Position numbers and translations under genes: made by a program
The notes under the pieces: generated by a model
Database searches by the model: none
Seen by the model: only the letters and a program-made list of their open reading frames with translations
Told to the model about the DNA's origin: nothing
Shown here: piece by piece, positions 1 to 12,972 of the stretch
How the letters are laid out: every line of letters starts with the position of its first letter
Position numbering within the stretch: position 1 is the first letter of the stretch
DNA from: Leptodontidium sp. MPI-SDFR-AT-0119
Taxonomy: Eukaryota > Ascomycota > Leotiomycetes > Helotiales > Leptodontidiaceae
NCBI GenBank assembly: GCA_020726505.1
Contig: JAHLEZ010000001.1
Span: 1,984,001 to 2,048,000 of the forward strand
DNA length: 64,000 nt
Direction of reading: 5' to 3'

Positions 1-75
1 TGAAAGGAAGTAAATCAGTCTTTGGTTCCGAGGATGGGAATAAGGGTTGGAGTAAGATAGGTTGGGTGTAAGTAC

Positions 76-689
76 CCTCGGATGCCCTCAGTGTTTGCGC
101 TGCTGATGCGACCGATTATTACTTCATGCTTGAAAGGGCGGAAGACTATGAGCCGGAATTCGACTATGCGTTTGTTAGCTAGCCCTTAGATTTTATGATT
201 TGTATTATCAGAGGCGGATGGTGTTTCTTTGGTAAAGGGCTGATGGAATAAGTTGAAAAAGTAGGATGAAAAATAAGAGGAATTGAGGCTAAAAAAGAAC
301 AGAATTAAAAGAATTGTAGCAAATAACAAAAGACTAAATCGAGGGACGAAGCAACATTCAGAATCCAGGGTGTATATAAGAGTTGAGTATGGAAGGGGTG
401 ACACAAAAGCAAACAGAGCCAACATACCATTAACATTGACAAGACCGGTACCATGTCCAATCAACCCTTCAGAGGAAGACAGCAAGTCATAAAGACAGAT
501 ACAGAGACCGATCTTTTGGATGACTTTGTTGGCATACTTGGCATTGATGTTGTCTTCAATGGCTTGGGCGGCATCTTTGTTGAAATCTTCTGGGACAATC
601 TGGACAAGGTCCGCGATTTTGGTCTGAAAAAATGTCAGTTGTGAATATTATATGGCAAAGAATAACACATGACTTACAAGAATGAACAT
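76..689 (-). CDS. RPC25: DNA-directed RNA polymerase III subunit RPC8/Rpc25 (5' part, cut by window edge)
   Basis: Rpb7-like subunit of the Pol III stalk (Rpc25/Rpc17), which acts in initiation of tRNA and 5S rRNA transcription in the nucleus. Exons on the minus strand are 689-678, 623-428 and 163-76. Exon 1 encodes only MFIL. Exon 2 gives TKIADLVQIVPEDF and, later, GHGTGLVNV, both typical of the family. Exon 3 continues with VEFRLIVFRPFKHEV and GRISS, the end of the Rpb7 N-terminal domain. Donor and acceptor phases agree at each junction. A fourth intron starts at 75 (GTACTT) and runs off the window, so the OB-fold half is missing here. The start at 689 is chosen because family members begin with MFxL; an in-frame ATG further upstream at 896 has no family support. 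The family call is secure; the gene is partial only because of the window edge. Confidence 0.9.
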
Positions 690-1173
690 CTTGGACGGAA
701 GAGTGTATGTAATTTTGTAGAAGACGTTTGGACTTGGCGGTTGTCTGACCAGAAGTCCTGACGAAGAGCGCAGAGGAGAGCTCCTGAGACTGATCTGTCT
801 GCCTAAACAGGCGTTCTGACGCCTTAGTTTAACCAATCCAAGAGGATTCACCTTCGAAATTGAAGCTGAACAGAACCTGATCTTCTTTGATACCACGTGA
901 CGAGGCTCTATTCACAGTTTGTTTCCTAGGGTGAAAAGCACTTTGAGCTCGCCACAAACTCTTTCGAATCCCCACAATTGCAACAACTCCAACTCCACGT
1001 CTGCAGCTTCGAAGAGTATTGCTTCAACGCATTAAATAGGTTGGTTTGTGAGTGATGTCAATCTCTGGGTACTTCGATGTCCCTTCTAACATGGAAAAAA
1101 GCAGTGCGGGTCCTGAGAATTAAGGTTTGAGTGGTTCCACGCTAGGTTGTGCAGTAGCCACGCTTCCGCCAAC
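690..1173. promoter_or_regulatory. Divergent promoter between RPC25 and the NUFIP1-like gene
   Basis: A stretch of 484 bp separates the two start codons. It holds a CACGTG E-box at 894-899, a possible Cbf1/bHLH site (inference). I see no coding potential in it. Confidence 0.4.
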
Positions 1174-3498
1174 ATGGCAAGACCAACTGGTAAGCTCCCT
1201 TTTCTCTCGAACTTCTTTGCGTCACAATCACTTCTTCTCATTGTCTTTCGCCCCAATCATCCTCGAAATTCCAATTAACGCCTTTTGCCATCAGAGCACG
1301 CCCAGTACGGGACTGCCAATAACTACGACTACAACTACGGTTCTAAGCAACCTCACTTTGCAGCAGCACCCGTGTCGCGTCCAAACCCTTCCTACAACGC
1401 TCCGATGGCTGGTGCTCAGCAATACAACTACCCTCCTCCTCCGCCTCCTCCAGGTCCTCCTCCATCGAACCATCTGCAGCAGCAACCCCAGTACGGATAC
1501 CCACAGCAGCAGCCTCAATACCAACAGCCTCCAAGAGGCGGTGGTCCCCCTCGAGGTGGCAGAGGTGGTATCCAGGGAGGTCGAGGTGATTTTCATGGCA
1601 ATCAGCCCTACAACCCTCAACAGCCAAATGGAGGCTATAACCCACAAGCACAAGGCCATCCTCAAGCTCAAGGTCCACCAGTTGGATATAATGGTCCTAA
1701 TGGTCAGCAGTCTGCTCCATACATAGGTCCTCAAGCCCCTGGTCCTCAGCAAGGTCAGCAAGGTCCTCCTGCTGGAGGTGGTTATGGTGGTCCACAATGG
1801 CAGAACAACCAACACGATCAACATGGTCAACAACATCATGGCCCTCCTCAGCATCAACCACACCCACAACAGCCCATGCACGCCCCTCAGCCTGCCCCGT
1901 TGCAACCCCAAAACTACCACCCAAACTACGCACCTCAAGCCTATCAACCACAACCACCACAGTATGGTCCGCAACAACCTCCCCAGCAGTTCCAGAATCC
2001 TCAACCAACTCCTTCTTATGGTCACAGTGGGCCTCCTAATCAGCATGGTGGACCTCCACAGCAGTGGCAAGGACCTCCTCAGCATGCGAGACCCCCTTTC
2101 AATAATAATAATCGCGGTCGTGGTGGCTTTCAAGGTGGCCGTGGAGGTCATGAAGCACCCCTTATGGGACCTCCCATCCGAATGGGCTTTGATAATGAGA
2201 GAGGAGGTGGAGGTCATATGGCTCAAGCGGGCCCTCCCTTTCCTCATCAGTTTGCAAATCATCAGAGCCCACCTCCTCCTTTCTCTCAGCCGCACTATCA
2301 GCCATATCCCTCTCAAGATTTTTCTCATGGAGCACAGCGTCCACCGCTTGATCCCAACCCATACAATTCTGGCCCTAATCGGGGTAGAGGCAATTCAAAT
2401 TTTAGAGGCAGAGGTGGTGGTCGGGGTGATTTTCAACATTCTCGCGGCGGCCGTGGTGATCGCGATCGTGGCGATAACCGCAATAATCATCACGGAGGCA
2501 GTCAAAGATCTTCATCAGAAAATCGCCAGCGGCCTGCAGGTGCAGATGCCAATGGCAAAAAGAAGAAGAAGCGTCGCACAAATACTCTCGGTCTCACACC
2601 AAATGGTGTTGAGCATGAAGACAGCGAAGATGAAGTTGATGATGCCGATGAAGAAGCTAGACTTGTCACTTTGCTTGGTCCTGATACTCCGCAGTATGTT
2701 TTATTGTTTGCAATGGGAGATTAGTTCTTCTTGCTAATACGTTTTAGGTTGCCAACTGATTTGGAAGAATGGCTTGCTGAGCGAAGAAGTAAATTCCCTA
2801 CGAAAGCTCGTAGAGAAGCTGCCGCCGAAGAGCTTCGTCAACGACGAGAGCAAGAGCGTGATGCCAGGCAGCGCAACAAGCCGGATAAGCCTATGAAGAA
2901 GGAGGAGGGCGAGACAAAACTCGAAATGCAACAGAGAAAGGCCGAAAAGCTACGACGTGAACTTGAGAAGGCTGAGCGAAAGATTCAAGAGTCCATGATG
3001 GGCGGTTCGAAACGCAAGCGTGAGAACGGCGATGAGGGTGACGATGCCCGTGGTCAAGTGAGCGACGAAGATTCCGATGGCTCATCAGACTCTGGATCAG
3101 AAGACTCCAAACCAGAAGCAGTTTCTTCGCGTCAACACGCACCCTACCGCACATCACAACAATCAAAAGCTCAACTTCAACGACACTGCAAGTACTTCTC
3201 CACCGGTGGAACCTGCGGTAAGAAGGGCAAGTGTCGCTTCGTTCACGACCAAGAGGTTCGCAATCAAGCATTGAGAGACAAGGAGGCGAATGGCGGAAAG
3301 ATGACTCTTGCGCAACGACTCATTCTCAACGACACCGCAAAGGACGATCTGACGATCTTGAAGTCCATCAAGTATCTCAAGGAGAAGGGATTGATGTCCG
3401 AGCAACTCACTGGTGCAGCAAGACACGATGAGGAGCCTACGAGATTCAAAAGCGAGGAGAAGAACTACACCGAAAACCTCAACTACGGAGACAACTGA
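1174..3498 (+). CDS. NUFIP1-domain, CCCH zinc-finger RNA-binding protein
   Basis: Probable nuclear RNA-associated protein, 721 aa. Exons are 1174-1189, 1295-2693 and 2748-3498. Residues 1-460 are low-complexity, rich in Pro, Gln, Gly and His, with several RGG clusters that are common in RNA-binding and phase-separating proteins. A basic patch (KKKKKRR) near residue 430 could be a nuclear localisation signal. Around residues 472-492 the segment LPTDLEEWLAERRSKFPT matches the NUFIP1/Rsa1 conserved motif, known to act in box C/D snoRNP assembly through Snu13. A charged coiled coil follows, then one CCCH finger near residue 618 with spacing C-x8-C-x5-C-x3-H. The start is the only ATG that splices in phase onto EHAQYG. 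NUFIP1 membership rests on the short motif; a direct snoRNP role is inference. Confidence 0.82.
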
Positions 3499-6400
3499 TC
3501 TTGCGTTTTGGTTTTGATTCCCTACCTTTCAGCCCTTGGTACTTGCATCAAAGTCTCGAATACTTTCTCGCTCCGTCGACATCTACATATTTCCATGCAG
3601 ACCGAGGACAAGGTTTTGGTTGGCCTCTCCGGGTCTTCTCATATCTCATGGGTCGAATTTTTCTGGCGTTGGCAGTGCTTGGTTCGTGCGCCTTTCAACG
3701 GGGTTCTTCCTTTGCGTGTTTGCATGATCGCTCTGAACTGGCGCTCTGGGTGAAGGATGGGTAAAAATCCGGGCATGTTACTTCCATCCTGGATAGGCCA
3801 TTCCGTGTGAGCTGTTGCGCTCTTCACGTCGCATATTTGACTGCTTTTTTTGTTTGTGGATCGCGAAAATTCGTCCACTTCAGTTATTGCCTGTACTGTT
3901 TCCTTTCCTTGCGTCTCCCCAAACCCTTTATGTCTTCGGTTCATCTTTCCATTGAGCAACCGAGTGTGGTTGTGCGCTGGCCACGACGGCAATCTTGACT
4001 GGCGATCTGGAGTTACTACTGGCCACAGCGGGTAGCTGATGAACCCGACTGGTGGATTTTCCCGCTAAAGAAAAAATAACATGTACCATAGCAATTGTAG
4101 TCTGTTAGGAGGTGGTGTATGTATTAGGTAGAAATGCAGGGTCTTTGATTGGACAGGCTTGCAAGAGAGTTGGAGTGAGGTGGGATTTGTCCGACCGCTA
4201 ATGTTCATGCTCTCGTTAAATCCTCCGCCCCCAGACCTCCATCCCTCTCTCTGCACTCTTCCTCGCCGTTGAATTCGATGTATGGTAAATGAGGATGGAT
4301 AGAAGACGTCATCATAATAGCAGCTGCAACGCAAGGCACAGGATTATAATAACGATTGACAGGTTATCTCCTCGATCATCCAAGGAGAATGATTCGGCGA
4401 TATACATCCGGATGCCACCTTGCCATGTTACATTTGTGTTCTTCATCACGGCGCGCAGTAACTTGACTTGACTTGACCCGATGTGGCTTTGTCTTTCAAG
4501 TTTAGGTGTTGGACAGATCTCTGCTTTGCTTTGCTTTGCTTTGCTGGCGGCGGTAGTAACCATCACATTTTGGGTCTGTGGCTTGTGGAACGAATGGGCT
4601 GGGGTTTTTACCGCTCACTAAATGGGTAGTCTGGATCAGTCAGTCTGTGCTCATGGTTCGATTACAGGCTTGGCGATTGAAACATTTGGTTTAAACGATA
4701 GGAGCGTGGTGAACTGCTGAGAAAGGAAGCGTGAAGGTTTAGGAGGAGGTGGTGATGGTGTGAGGTGGTCTCCTGCCAAGATATGCAAGTATTCGGTCAA
4801 TTTACACTCCCAAGAGTCCCCAAGAGCAGAGCGGCTGGCGTGTGCTCAGATTTGCTCGTTCTTGGACTGTAAGCAGCGAACATGAGCTGCGCTGAGGTTC
4901 AATCTGGCTTATGAAGTTTGAATAGGGCCTATCTCTGACTTCTACTCTACCTATCTGCACCCCCACGACCCAGGACATGGGTGGGAGTGGGAGAACTGGG
5001 TTACTCGTTCTACCAGGTACCTTAAGCTTACATGTAGGACAGGGAGGGCATGGTTCAGAGTAATCTCGCTAAGTAATCTGACTGATGATATGACCCCCTT
5101 GCGCATGCATTTCGAACATCCATTTTCCCCATCTTGATCAGTTCTCAAAGTCTTGCTTTCCCATGTGCACCAACTCTTTCCTTATCGCAGAGACAGGGCA
5201 CAAAGTAGAATCCTTGCCATAGCTTGGCAATATTGTGTCGGTGGCTTTTGATTTTTTGCAAGGGGGTTATGTCCGATTCTAGAGCAGGTCTGACGCTATG
5301 GGAATAGATACTGTAGAATCGTCGTAACACTATTAAGTAAGTAAGTCAGGTCGTGATTCCCGAGATTTATGGGAGGGCGGGAACTTATATCGTGGACTGT
5401 TGGACTCGAGTAGTTCTACAGATAGTGCTTAGAGTAGTCTGGCTGTCTATCGATCGAGGTGGATGAGCAAAGGAATGGATTTGATGGATGGAACTATCGA
5501 CACAAGCTTTCAGGGCAGCGGTTGCTAAGAAAGGTCGAGAGCTGCTGGTTGCGCAACTGTAAGACAAGACAGACCCTGTCTCTTGTCTCTCCTTCCCGTC
5601 ACTTACTGATCCGACAGCAATACAACTAGCAAAGCAAAACGCAACGCAACGCAACGCAAGAGAAACATCGATAACAATTCCTTGGTGTTTATCTTGGTAC
5701 TCTTGGCCCTTTGCAGGAACACTTCACTCCACTTCTCTCACTTCACTTCACTTCACTTAAACTCAACCACTCGTACGAATACAGAAAAAGTGGGTAAGAC
5801 GGGTGTTCCTGAGCGACCCCAACCCTGGCACATATCTCAGCCACGAAATCCCCCAATGCAGCAGCACTAGGCTATTCCTGTGCCGCACATTGGGCTTGAG
5901 CCTCCCCGAATGAGGAAGCAGCTCAACACAATACCGCACAGTAAGTAGGTACTGTACTGCATATGACAGGAACAGGGAAGCGTGTTATCCGCCTCCTCTG
6001 GTTCGTCAAGCTGCAAGATGCAGTTCCCCTTCCCTTCAATATTGAAATGGTACTGTACGTGGGTTGATCCAAGGAAAAGTCTCCTTTTGTATACTTGCTG
6101 TACAGATTGGCATATCGTGTGGCGGCTGGCCTTACGAAGTTCCCTGCTCTGTCCTTGTGCTGCCCTGCTTGCTCTGCTGACGATATGCCCGTCCAGACCT
6201 ACCTGCCCTGGATCGTCCATCCATAAGTATCGTCTGGAACGTGAGGTGTCAATTGGATGCCAGCCACAAGAAATCCCGGGTACCTGTCCTGCAGCTGCAT
6301 CTCCCCTGCGCCTGCCCCGTTGTCGAGATACATGACTTGGCAGGAACAAAGGCTCTCGGCTGCTCTGACCTTTCCGTATTCTTGCTTTTTGAGGCTGCTC

Positions 6401-6633
6401 TTTTGACGCCTCCCCCTCCTCCCAACCGTCTGATCTGATCTCCTTCGTTCCTGTTCCTACCCACCCACCGAACCTTAACCTCGCCCACTGCTCCCCACAT
6501 TCGTTTTGTTGGTTTGTTCAGACCTAAGTATCGTGAGAGAGAGAGAGAGTTCTGGGTTTCGAGTTCCGTTCTCGACCTCAAAACGATTCCTCTCCTCTGT
6601 CTGTCGTTTTCGTGGTCGATTGTCGTCGGAGCG
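3499..6633. other. 3.1 kb gene-free stretch upstream of the multicopper oxidase fusion
   Basis: No ORF here has plausible protein content. It contains short pentanucleotide runs: (GCTTT)n at about 4523-4545, (GCAAC)n at about 5636-5658, and CTTCA repeats at about 5735-5757. It also has two copies of the octamer TACTGTAC at 5950-5957 and 6051-6058. A GA-run lies at 6535-6550, close to the start of the next gene. It probably holds the 3' UTR of the previous gene and a long promoter or 5' UTR for the next. Confidence 0.5.
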
Positions 6634-9600
6634 ATGGGTAGGCTGAAGATGTTGTTAGGGTTGGCAGCCGTGGCATTGCCAGCCCTTGTCCATTCGTTTG
6701 CACCGACCGATTCAACACAGGATGCCGTACGTATCCTCTTACACTCATTCCTAGCGAAAAGTAAATGCGAGGAATTGAGCATATTGTTTTCATTATGTTA
6801 ACACAATCCTCAGGATCCTCCTCAATCCGGCTATTTACCTAATCATAATATGGACCCGGCGCTCGTCGCCTCCTCGCTCGCTATGGGATGGAAACTGACC
6901 TTCAACCTCAACGAGGTCTTCTACGCTAAGCCGCTCGTTTACACGCCTCCCGGAGCCCCAAATGAATATGTCATCACAGTCTCGAATCAGAATATCGTTC
7001 GCGTGCATGACGGGTTGACAGGAACTTTGGTAAAGATGCGCATGCTTGATCCCCCGTTTGCGTCGAGCGATTCGAATTGTGGGGATATGCCGAATACCAT
7101 TGGGATTGCGGGCACGCCGGTCATTGATACTGCTACCGATATCATGTACTTCTTCTCGAAGGGGTATAAGAATGGTTTGTTGGACTTTGGAATACGAGTG
7201 AGTTTGAGCTGACTGGGTTTGTAGGCCAAGCTGGACCGCAGGGACCAATCAATGGTATGGGATTCTTTATCCATGACAACGTTTCCAGGATTTGGCTAAT
7301 TCTTTTTTTAAAGGCGTGTATAAGATGTATGCTGTCAAGATCCCAACATTGGCTGATGTTGCTGGTTTCCCGATTGTCATCGATGGCCACAATGCCAAGA
7401 ATGACCCCACTCGGTAAGTCACCCTCTGCCCAAGAATCGAGGACACTCGACTGACATTTTGATAGCTATTTTGTTGGAGGTACCATCCTGCAGAGACCTG
7501 GACTTGCCATGCTCGGCAATACAATCGTGTAGGTCCCGTTCGACTTTTGCTTTTCTGGAAACTCGCTTACGAGATGTTTACTCAGTGCTGGATTTGGTGG
7601 TCACTGCGATAGATTCAATTATACTGGAATGCTCGTCGCTGTCAGCAAGACAGCTGGAGTTGGTGTTACTAACATTCAGGCGATGCAAGCCAGTCCTGGT
7701 GCTCCATCACCCCAGGAGCTCGACATCAATGAAGAAGGGGGTGGGAAGGCTGGTATTTGGCAGGGAGGCATGGTGAGCCGAGCCACTCTCGAAGCAGGAG
7801 AATCCGAGCTGAGGAAATTTAGGGAATTGCTGGTGACGTCAATCGAGTTTTCTTCATCACTGGGTCAGCAACTCCTGCGCACACGGGGAATCATTTATAC
7901 TAACCGTTTATCAGAAACGCTCGTGGAGCTGGACAGAATGGAGGCGCCAACGGAGCTCCAGCCAGTGGCAAAACCTATCTCAGCACGTTGGAGCAAGCAG
8001 TTGTTAACATGGCCGTCAATCCAAGCACGGGGGAACTCAAGCAACAAGATTACTTTGAGACCTACGCCTATGACAGCAACAATGGAGGAGACACCGATTT
8101 CGGATCTGGAGGCCTGGCTTTACTTGACCCCACAGTCTTCTATGGCACTGGCGTCAGCAGGATTGCGCTTGGTGCAGGGAAGGACGCAAAGCTGTTCATC
8201 ATGAATGCAGATAATCTTGGCGGATTCGCTGGAGGTAAGTAAATTTCTTGGGAAATCTATCGAGCTCATGCTAACAGTACGTAGGAAAGGCTGGCGCAGA
8301 TAATGGTGAGCTTCCTGCTGTGATCTGTGAAGCGAGGGCTGACGATCACAAGTTATCCAAACAATCAACGTTGGAAAAGCGGTTTTGGGTGGCTGTGGAA
8401 GTTACCCACTAGAGGGAGGATACATCTAGTAAGCCGCCTGCCCTCAACCTTAGACGTTGCTGACATTTCCGATAGCATTAATCCTTCTGGCATGGGTTTG
8501 TATGCGTACAAATTCAGTCGCGATGGCAATGGAAAGCCGGTGTTCACACAGGCTGGAGTATCAGATCGAGTCTTCACTAGCAAATCTGTGCCAACCGTCA
8601 CCAGTGAGTAGACTGCCACTGTCTATTTGAACCATGCTAACCAAGTGCAGGCAATAATGGTGCTCCTGGGTCTGGAATTGTACGTATGAGATATTTTGCC
8701 AGTGGCAAAACTGACATTTGTTTAGGTTTGGCTAACAGACGTCAACTGGGGTCTTCAAGCATATAAGGCAGTCCCCGTCAACGGAATCTTGATTCCCATC
8801 GTATTCCCAGCTTCAGCCGCCACTGGAGGCATTACCAAATTTCAGCGTGCTGTGTTCGGAGACGGACGAGTATACACCGTGAGGCCAACGTCGTTGATGA
8901 TGCTCACTGGAGGAGGGGTCAAGGTGAATCAACCATTAACCTGTACTCCTAACCCTGTGGCCTTCGGCAATGTCATGACAGGACAGACTTCCACCTTGCA
9001 GGTCAAGTGTACTGCCAACACAGCAGTTACGAATCCAAAGTGCAACATCACCTCGCCAATTTTCAAGTGCCCAACCTCCGCTCTGCCAGCGACTGTGGCC
9101 TCTGGAGCGTCATTCACCTTCGGAGTGGTAAGTCATAGTTCAAAACGGTGGAGGATGATATGCTGACGTTCTGCAGACATTCGATTTGACCTCGGCAGCT
9201 ATCCTGGCCTGGCAGAACGCAAATGGAGGCAATCCGCTGCCACCTGGTACACAAGGAAGTAACATAAACGTGTATACAACTGCAGCTGCGTCTGGCTTCC
9301 TGCCTGGCGTCGTCGTACCAATGTCTGGAACTGTTGTTGCTTCCGGCGGATATCTGACTGTGAACCAAACGGTAGCCTCATTCAGCGGAGTCTTCATTGG
9401 CGGTCAAGAGCCATCTCAGGCTATGAAGTCGGTCCTTCTGTCTAACAAAGGAAGTGCTGCTTTGGTCTTCAAGGGTTTCGCGTGGCAAGATTACTACGCC
9501 AATGGAATGCCATACCACAATGTTACCTTGCCAATAGTTGGAAATGGCTATACTTCACCGACCTTTCCCGCTGTAGGATCAACATTGGCTGCAGGTGCGA

Positions 9601-12145
9601 GTCTTACTATTCCTTTGGTGTTCAAGCCGAGCGCCACTGGAATCTGGGCTTCGTATCTCACGTGGTGGAGTGATGGTGGGTATACCACATTGTTGTTGCA
9701 AGGTATCGCTGAACAAGGAGCTGCTGTCCCATCTTCCACGAGTAAGACATCGTTTTCTACTTCGAAGCCGTTGTCGTCAACCACGAAGCCCTTGTCGTCG
9801 ACTTCGACCACGAAGATATCTACAAGTACTTCTAAGCCAAGTTCCACAAGCACATCGAAGCCAGCCTCATCTAGCACAAAGCCGGCTTCGACAAGTACTG
9901 CGGCTCCAACATCAACCAAGTCAACTGCAGTTCCCACTGCAACAGGCCCTGCGATCAAGCCAATTGTCGGCGGCTACAACTTCAAAGGATGCTGGACCGA
10001 ATCAACCACTGGCCGCGCCTTGAACAAGAAGACATTAGCAAATGATCTGATGACATTGGAAATGTGTGCAACATTTTGCTCTACCGCTCCGGCATACACG
10101 ATGTTTGGTGTTGAGTATGGTCGCGAGTGCTACTGTGGAGATGTTTTGAGTGCTGGAAGTGTCAAGGCCGACAACCAGGCGGATTGCAAATTTTTGTGTC
10201 CAGGTGATCCACTAACCTACTGTGGCGCTGGTCAAAGACTCCAGCTTTATGCTCTTGGGGCAGTTCCGTCTTCAAGTACATCCAAACCTTTATCGTCGGT
10301 TGTCTCTTCTAAGTCAAGCACAGCTGTTTCGACTGCAAAGCCAAGCTCCAGCACAAAATCGTCCTCTCCTACATCCTCTATATTCACAAAATCGACATCC
10401 ACCTCGAAGTCTGCAAGTTCTCCGTCCTCTTCGGCTTTGCCTTATATCACACCTCCAGCTCCCAAACAGGTTGCATATACATGGAGTGTAGGATGGGTAC
10501 AAACATCTCCAGACGGGTTTTCGCGCCCCATGATCGGGATAAATGGACAATTTCCATGTCCTCCAATCAAAGCCAATATGGGTGACACTATCAAGATCAC
10601 CATGACAAATAATCTTAGAAACCAGAGCACCGCCATTCATTTCCACGGCATCTTCCAGACGGGCACTGCTTATTCCGATGGCCCTGCAATGGTCACTCAA
10701 TGCCCAATCCAGCCAGGCGGGAGCTTTGTCTACGAGTTCAAAGTTGATCAACCAGGAACTTACTGGTACCACGCTCATATTGGAGGTCAATACATAGATG
10801 GTCTTCGCGGTCCTCTGATTATCAACGACGTCAATGCACCCTATCGAGGTATCGATACAGAGTACACTCTTACGCTGAGCGACCTTTACCATTCAGAAGC
10901 ACCATCGTTGATCAACTACTACCAGTCAACCGATAACGCCAACCAGAACAACGGTGCAGAACCAGTCCCCAATTCCGGCTTGATCAATGAAGCCCTGGGC
11001 GTTACTTTCCCCATGGTTTCTGGAAAGAAATACCTCTTCCGGATCATCAACATGGGAGCTTTTGCGCCTTTCTACCTGCAGTTCGACCAGCATGACATGA
11101 CTGTTGTGGAGATTGATGGTGTATATACCAAGCAGACTACCGTCAGCCAGCTGTTTATCACCGTTGCTCAACGATACAGTGTGATTATCACAGCCAAGGC
11201 AACCAGTACAAAGAATTTTGCTATCAAGGCATCTATGAGCACGGACATGTTCAACCCTACCATCATTCCAGCGACTTTTAATACCGAAGTCTCAGCCTAT
11301 CTTGTCTACAACTCCGCTGCTGCACTTCCTGCGCCACTTACAATCACTCCGGTTCCGTTTGACGATTCAATCTTCACGCCATACGATCAGAAAGCTGCTT
11401 TCGGCCCTGTCACAATGCCAATTCAAATGACCATCAGCTTTGGTACCAATCAGAACGGACAATTCCGTGGCTACCTAAACGGAATTGACTATATTCCACA
11501 AAAGGTCCCTACACTTTACACAGCAATGAACGCACCACTGGCCCAAGTCAATACTCCTTCCATCTATGGCACCAACACGAACTCCTACGTCCTTCCGTTA
11601 GGCGCCGTGGTCGAGCTCACACTCCAAAACCACGACTCTTTTGCTCATCCTTTCCATCTTCATGGCCATAACTTCCAAGTCATCTCCCGCACTTCTGGAG
11701 GACCTGAATTCCCCATCAACATCCCGGCCGGAGCCCCGATGCGTCGTGATGTTGTACAAGTCATGTCTGACGGATCGGTCACCATCCGCTTCGTGGCTGA
11801 TAATCCCGGAATTGCTCTTTTCCACTGCCACATTGAGTGGCACGTCGAAGCTGGATTGACAGCAACATTTATTGAAGCTCCAACTGAGCTGCAAGCAGCA
11901 AAACTTTACATTCCCGTCAGTCACAGGGACGTCTGTGATGTGCAAGGTATTCCAAGGAAGGGAAATGCCGCGGGAAATTCGAACAACTATCTCGATCTGA
12001 CTGGTGCGAATGTTGTGGCCGACACAGATATGTGGGGGTGAGTCGCCTTTCCTGATTACGAGCAATGATGAATCAACGCTAACTAAGTTACAGTGCCCTC
12101 GTCACCAAACCCGGAAGTCCAGCACCACCCTTCCCACTCAGCTAG
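6634..12145 (+). CDS. Secreted fusion: quinoprotein-like beta-propeller, two ASH-like domains, WSC domain, Fet3-type multicopper oxidase
   Basis: A 15-exon gene encoding 1587 aa. Exons: 6634-6726, 6814-7174, 7225-7254, 7314-7413, 7466-7528, 7586-7772, 7823-7863, 7915-8234, 8285-8305, 8353-8428, 8476-8603, 8651-8679, 8726-9127, 9177-12037, 12094-12145; every phase closes. Order: signal peptide (1-20); PQQ-like propeller (about 30-545, with blade motifs such as IVRVHDGLTGTLV and GFGGHCDRFNYTGMLVAV); two Ig-like ASH/Hydin repeats (about 550-650 and 679-795); Ser/Thr-rich linker; WSC domain with eight Cys (882-976); second Ser/Thr linker; multicopper oxidase (about 1047-1587). All four copper motifs are present: H1105-F-H1107-G, H1149-A-H1151, HPFHLHGH from 1441, and H1500-C1501-H1502-IEWH with Leu as axial residue. 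MVTQCPI and HCHIEWH are Fet3-like, but there is no C-terminal membrane anchor. Expected role: extracellular, wall-associated oxidation of phenols or metal ions (inference). Confidence 0.9.
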
Positions 12146-12972
12146 TCCTCAACTCGGACTGTATATTTGGTTCTTAGATCAACTTTTCATTTCAGCACGA
12201 ACGAAACAAGCAATGACTTACACGGATTTGGTAATAATGCAATAGACCTTTAGCGCGGCGAATTTGGTGTTCTTTCTCTCTTCTTATACTAGGCAAAGAT
12301 ATGGATAGATGGATATATATAGATCGGTATTGGTGGGCTATGAGGGATAGAATAGGACGGGGTGAGTGGAGAGGCTTTCTCTTCTGATACATGAGGTTAT
12401 ACGGAATACGGATCGAAAGTCAAAGATATATATTTTCAAGTTGGGACGACTGGAGATGGTGAGGGAGGAGAACACAGGGGAAGTTGACGAAGGAGATATA
12501 GATAATGTTTACAGAATGGAATGTCTATTATGACAGAATTTGATTGTATGTGAGAAGATATACAGGGGTGGGACGTGATGTTCTGTTATGAGAATATGGA
12601 AGTTGTGAAGGGATTAGAGTAAACAAACTCGGTTAGGTAGCCGAAGTTGTCGAGGATGGATGCTAACAAAAACATTCCCGACCATCCTAATTCATTTCTA
12701 CTTAGGTTGCTCTCATGGAACTTCTCTTCGAGATCATCGCTCAGTGGCTGCGTTGCTCGGATTTGCGAGCAGCGAGAGATTGGTGAGGTCGTTCACACAA
12801 TTGAGTGTTTTGCAGAGACTGCACTTTAGCGATTAGCCATGCCAGCTTCCAATGGCCATGGACCAATGACTATTTATTTGCCTCGTAAACAAACCAGATC
12901 TATGTTCATACCAAATTCAAGGCCATTCTTACATTTACAGATCGCATGCATCCCAGAGCCCGGAAGTCTGTT
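12146..12972. other. Intergenic stretch between convergent genes
   Basis: It holds the 3' ends of the multicopper oxidase fusion gene (plus strand) and the pirin gene (minus strand). AT-rich patches with TATATA runs near 12310-12330 and 12425-12435 could serve as poly(A) signals. I see no gene. Confidence 0.4.

Noticed and set aside
1291..2328. 345-aa minus-strand open frame
   Set aside because: It is the antisense of the Pro/Gln/Gly-rich exon of the NUFIP1-like gene; low-complexity codons keep several frames open.
4660..4690. tRNA-like GGTTCGATTACA stretch
   Set aside because: No matching acceptor stem or anticodon arm around it.
5867..6349. 160-aa minus-strand frame before the oxidase gene
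   Set aside because: No family-like motifs, and overlapping frames on the other strand are equally long; composition is not protein-like.
6634..12145. Two separate genes (propeller protein and laccase)
   Set aside because: The oxidase lies in the same uninterrupted exon as the ASH-like and WSC domains and has no signal peptide or start of its own; all upstream exons splice in phase.
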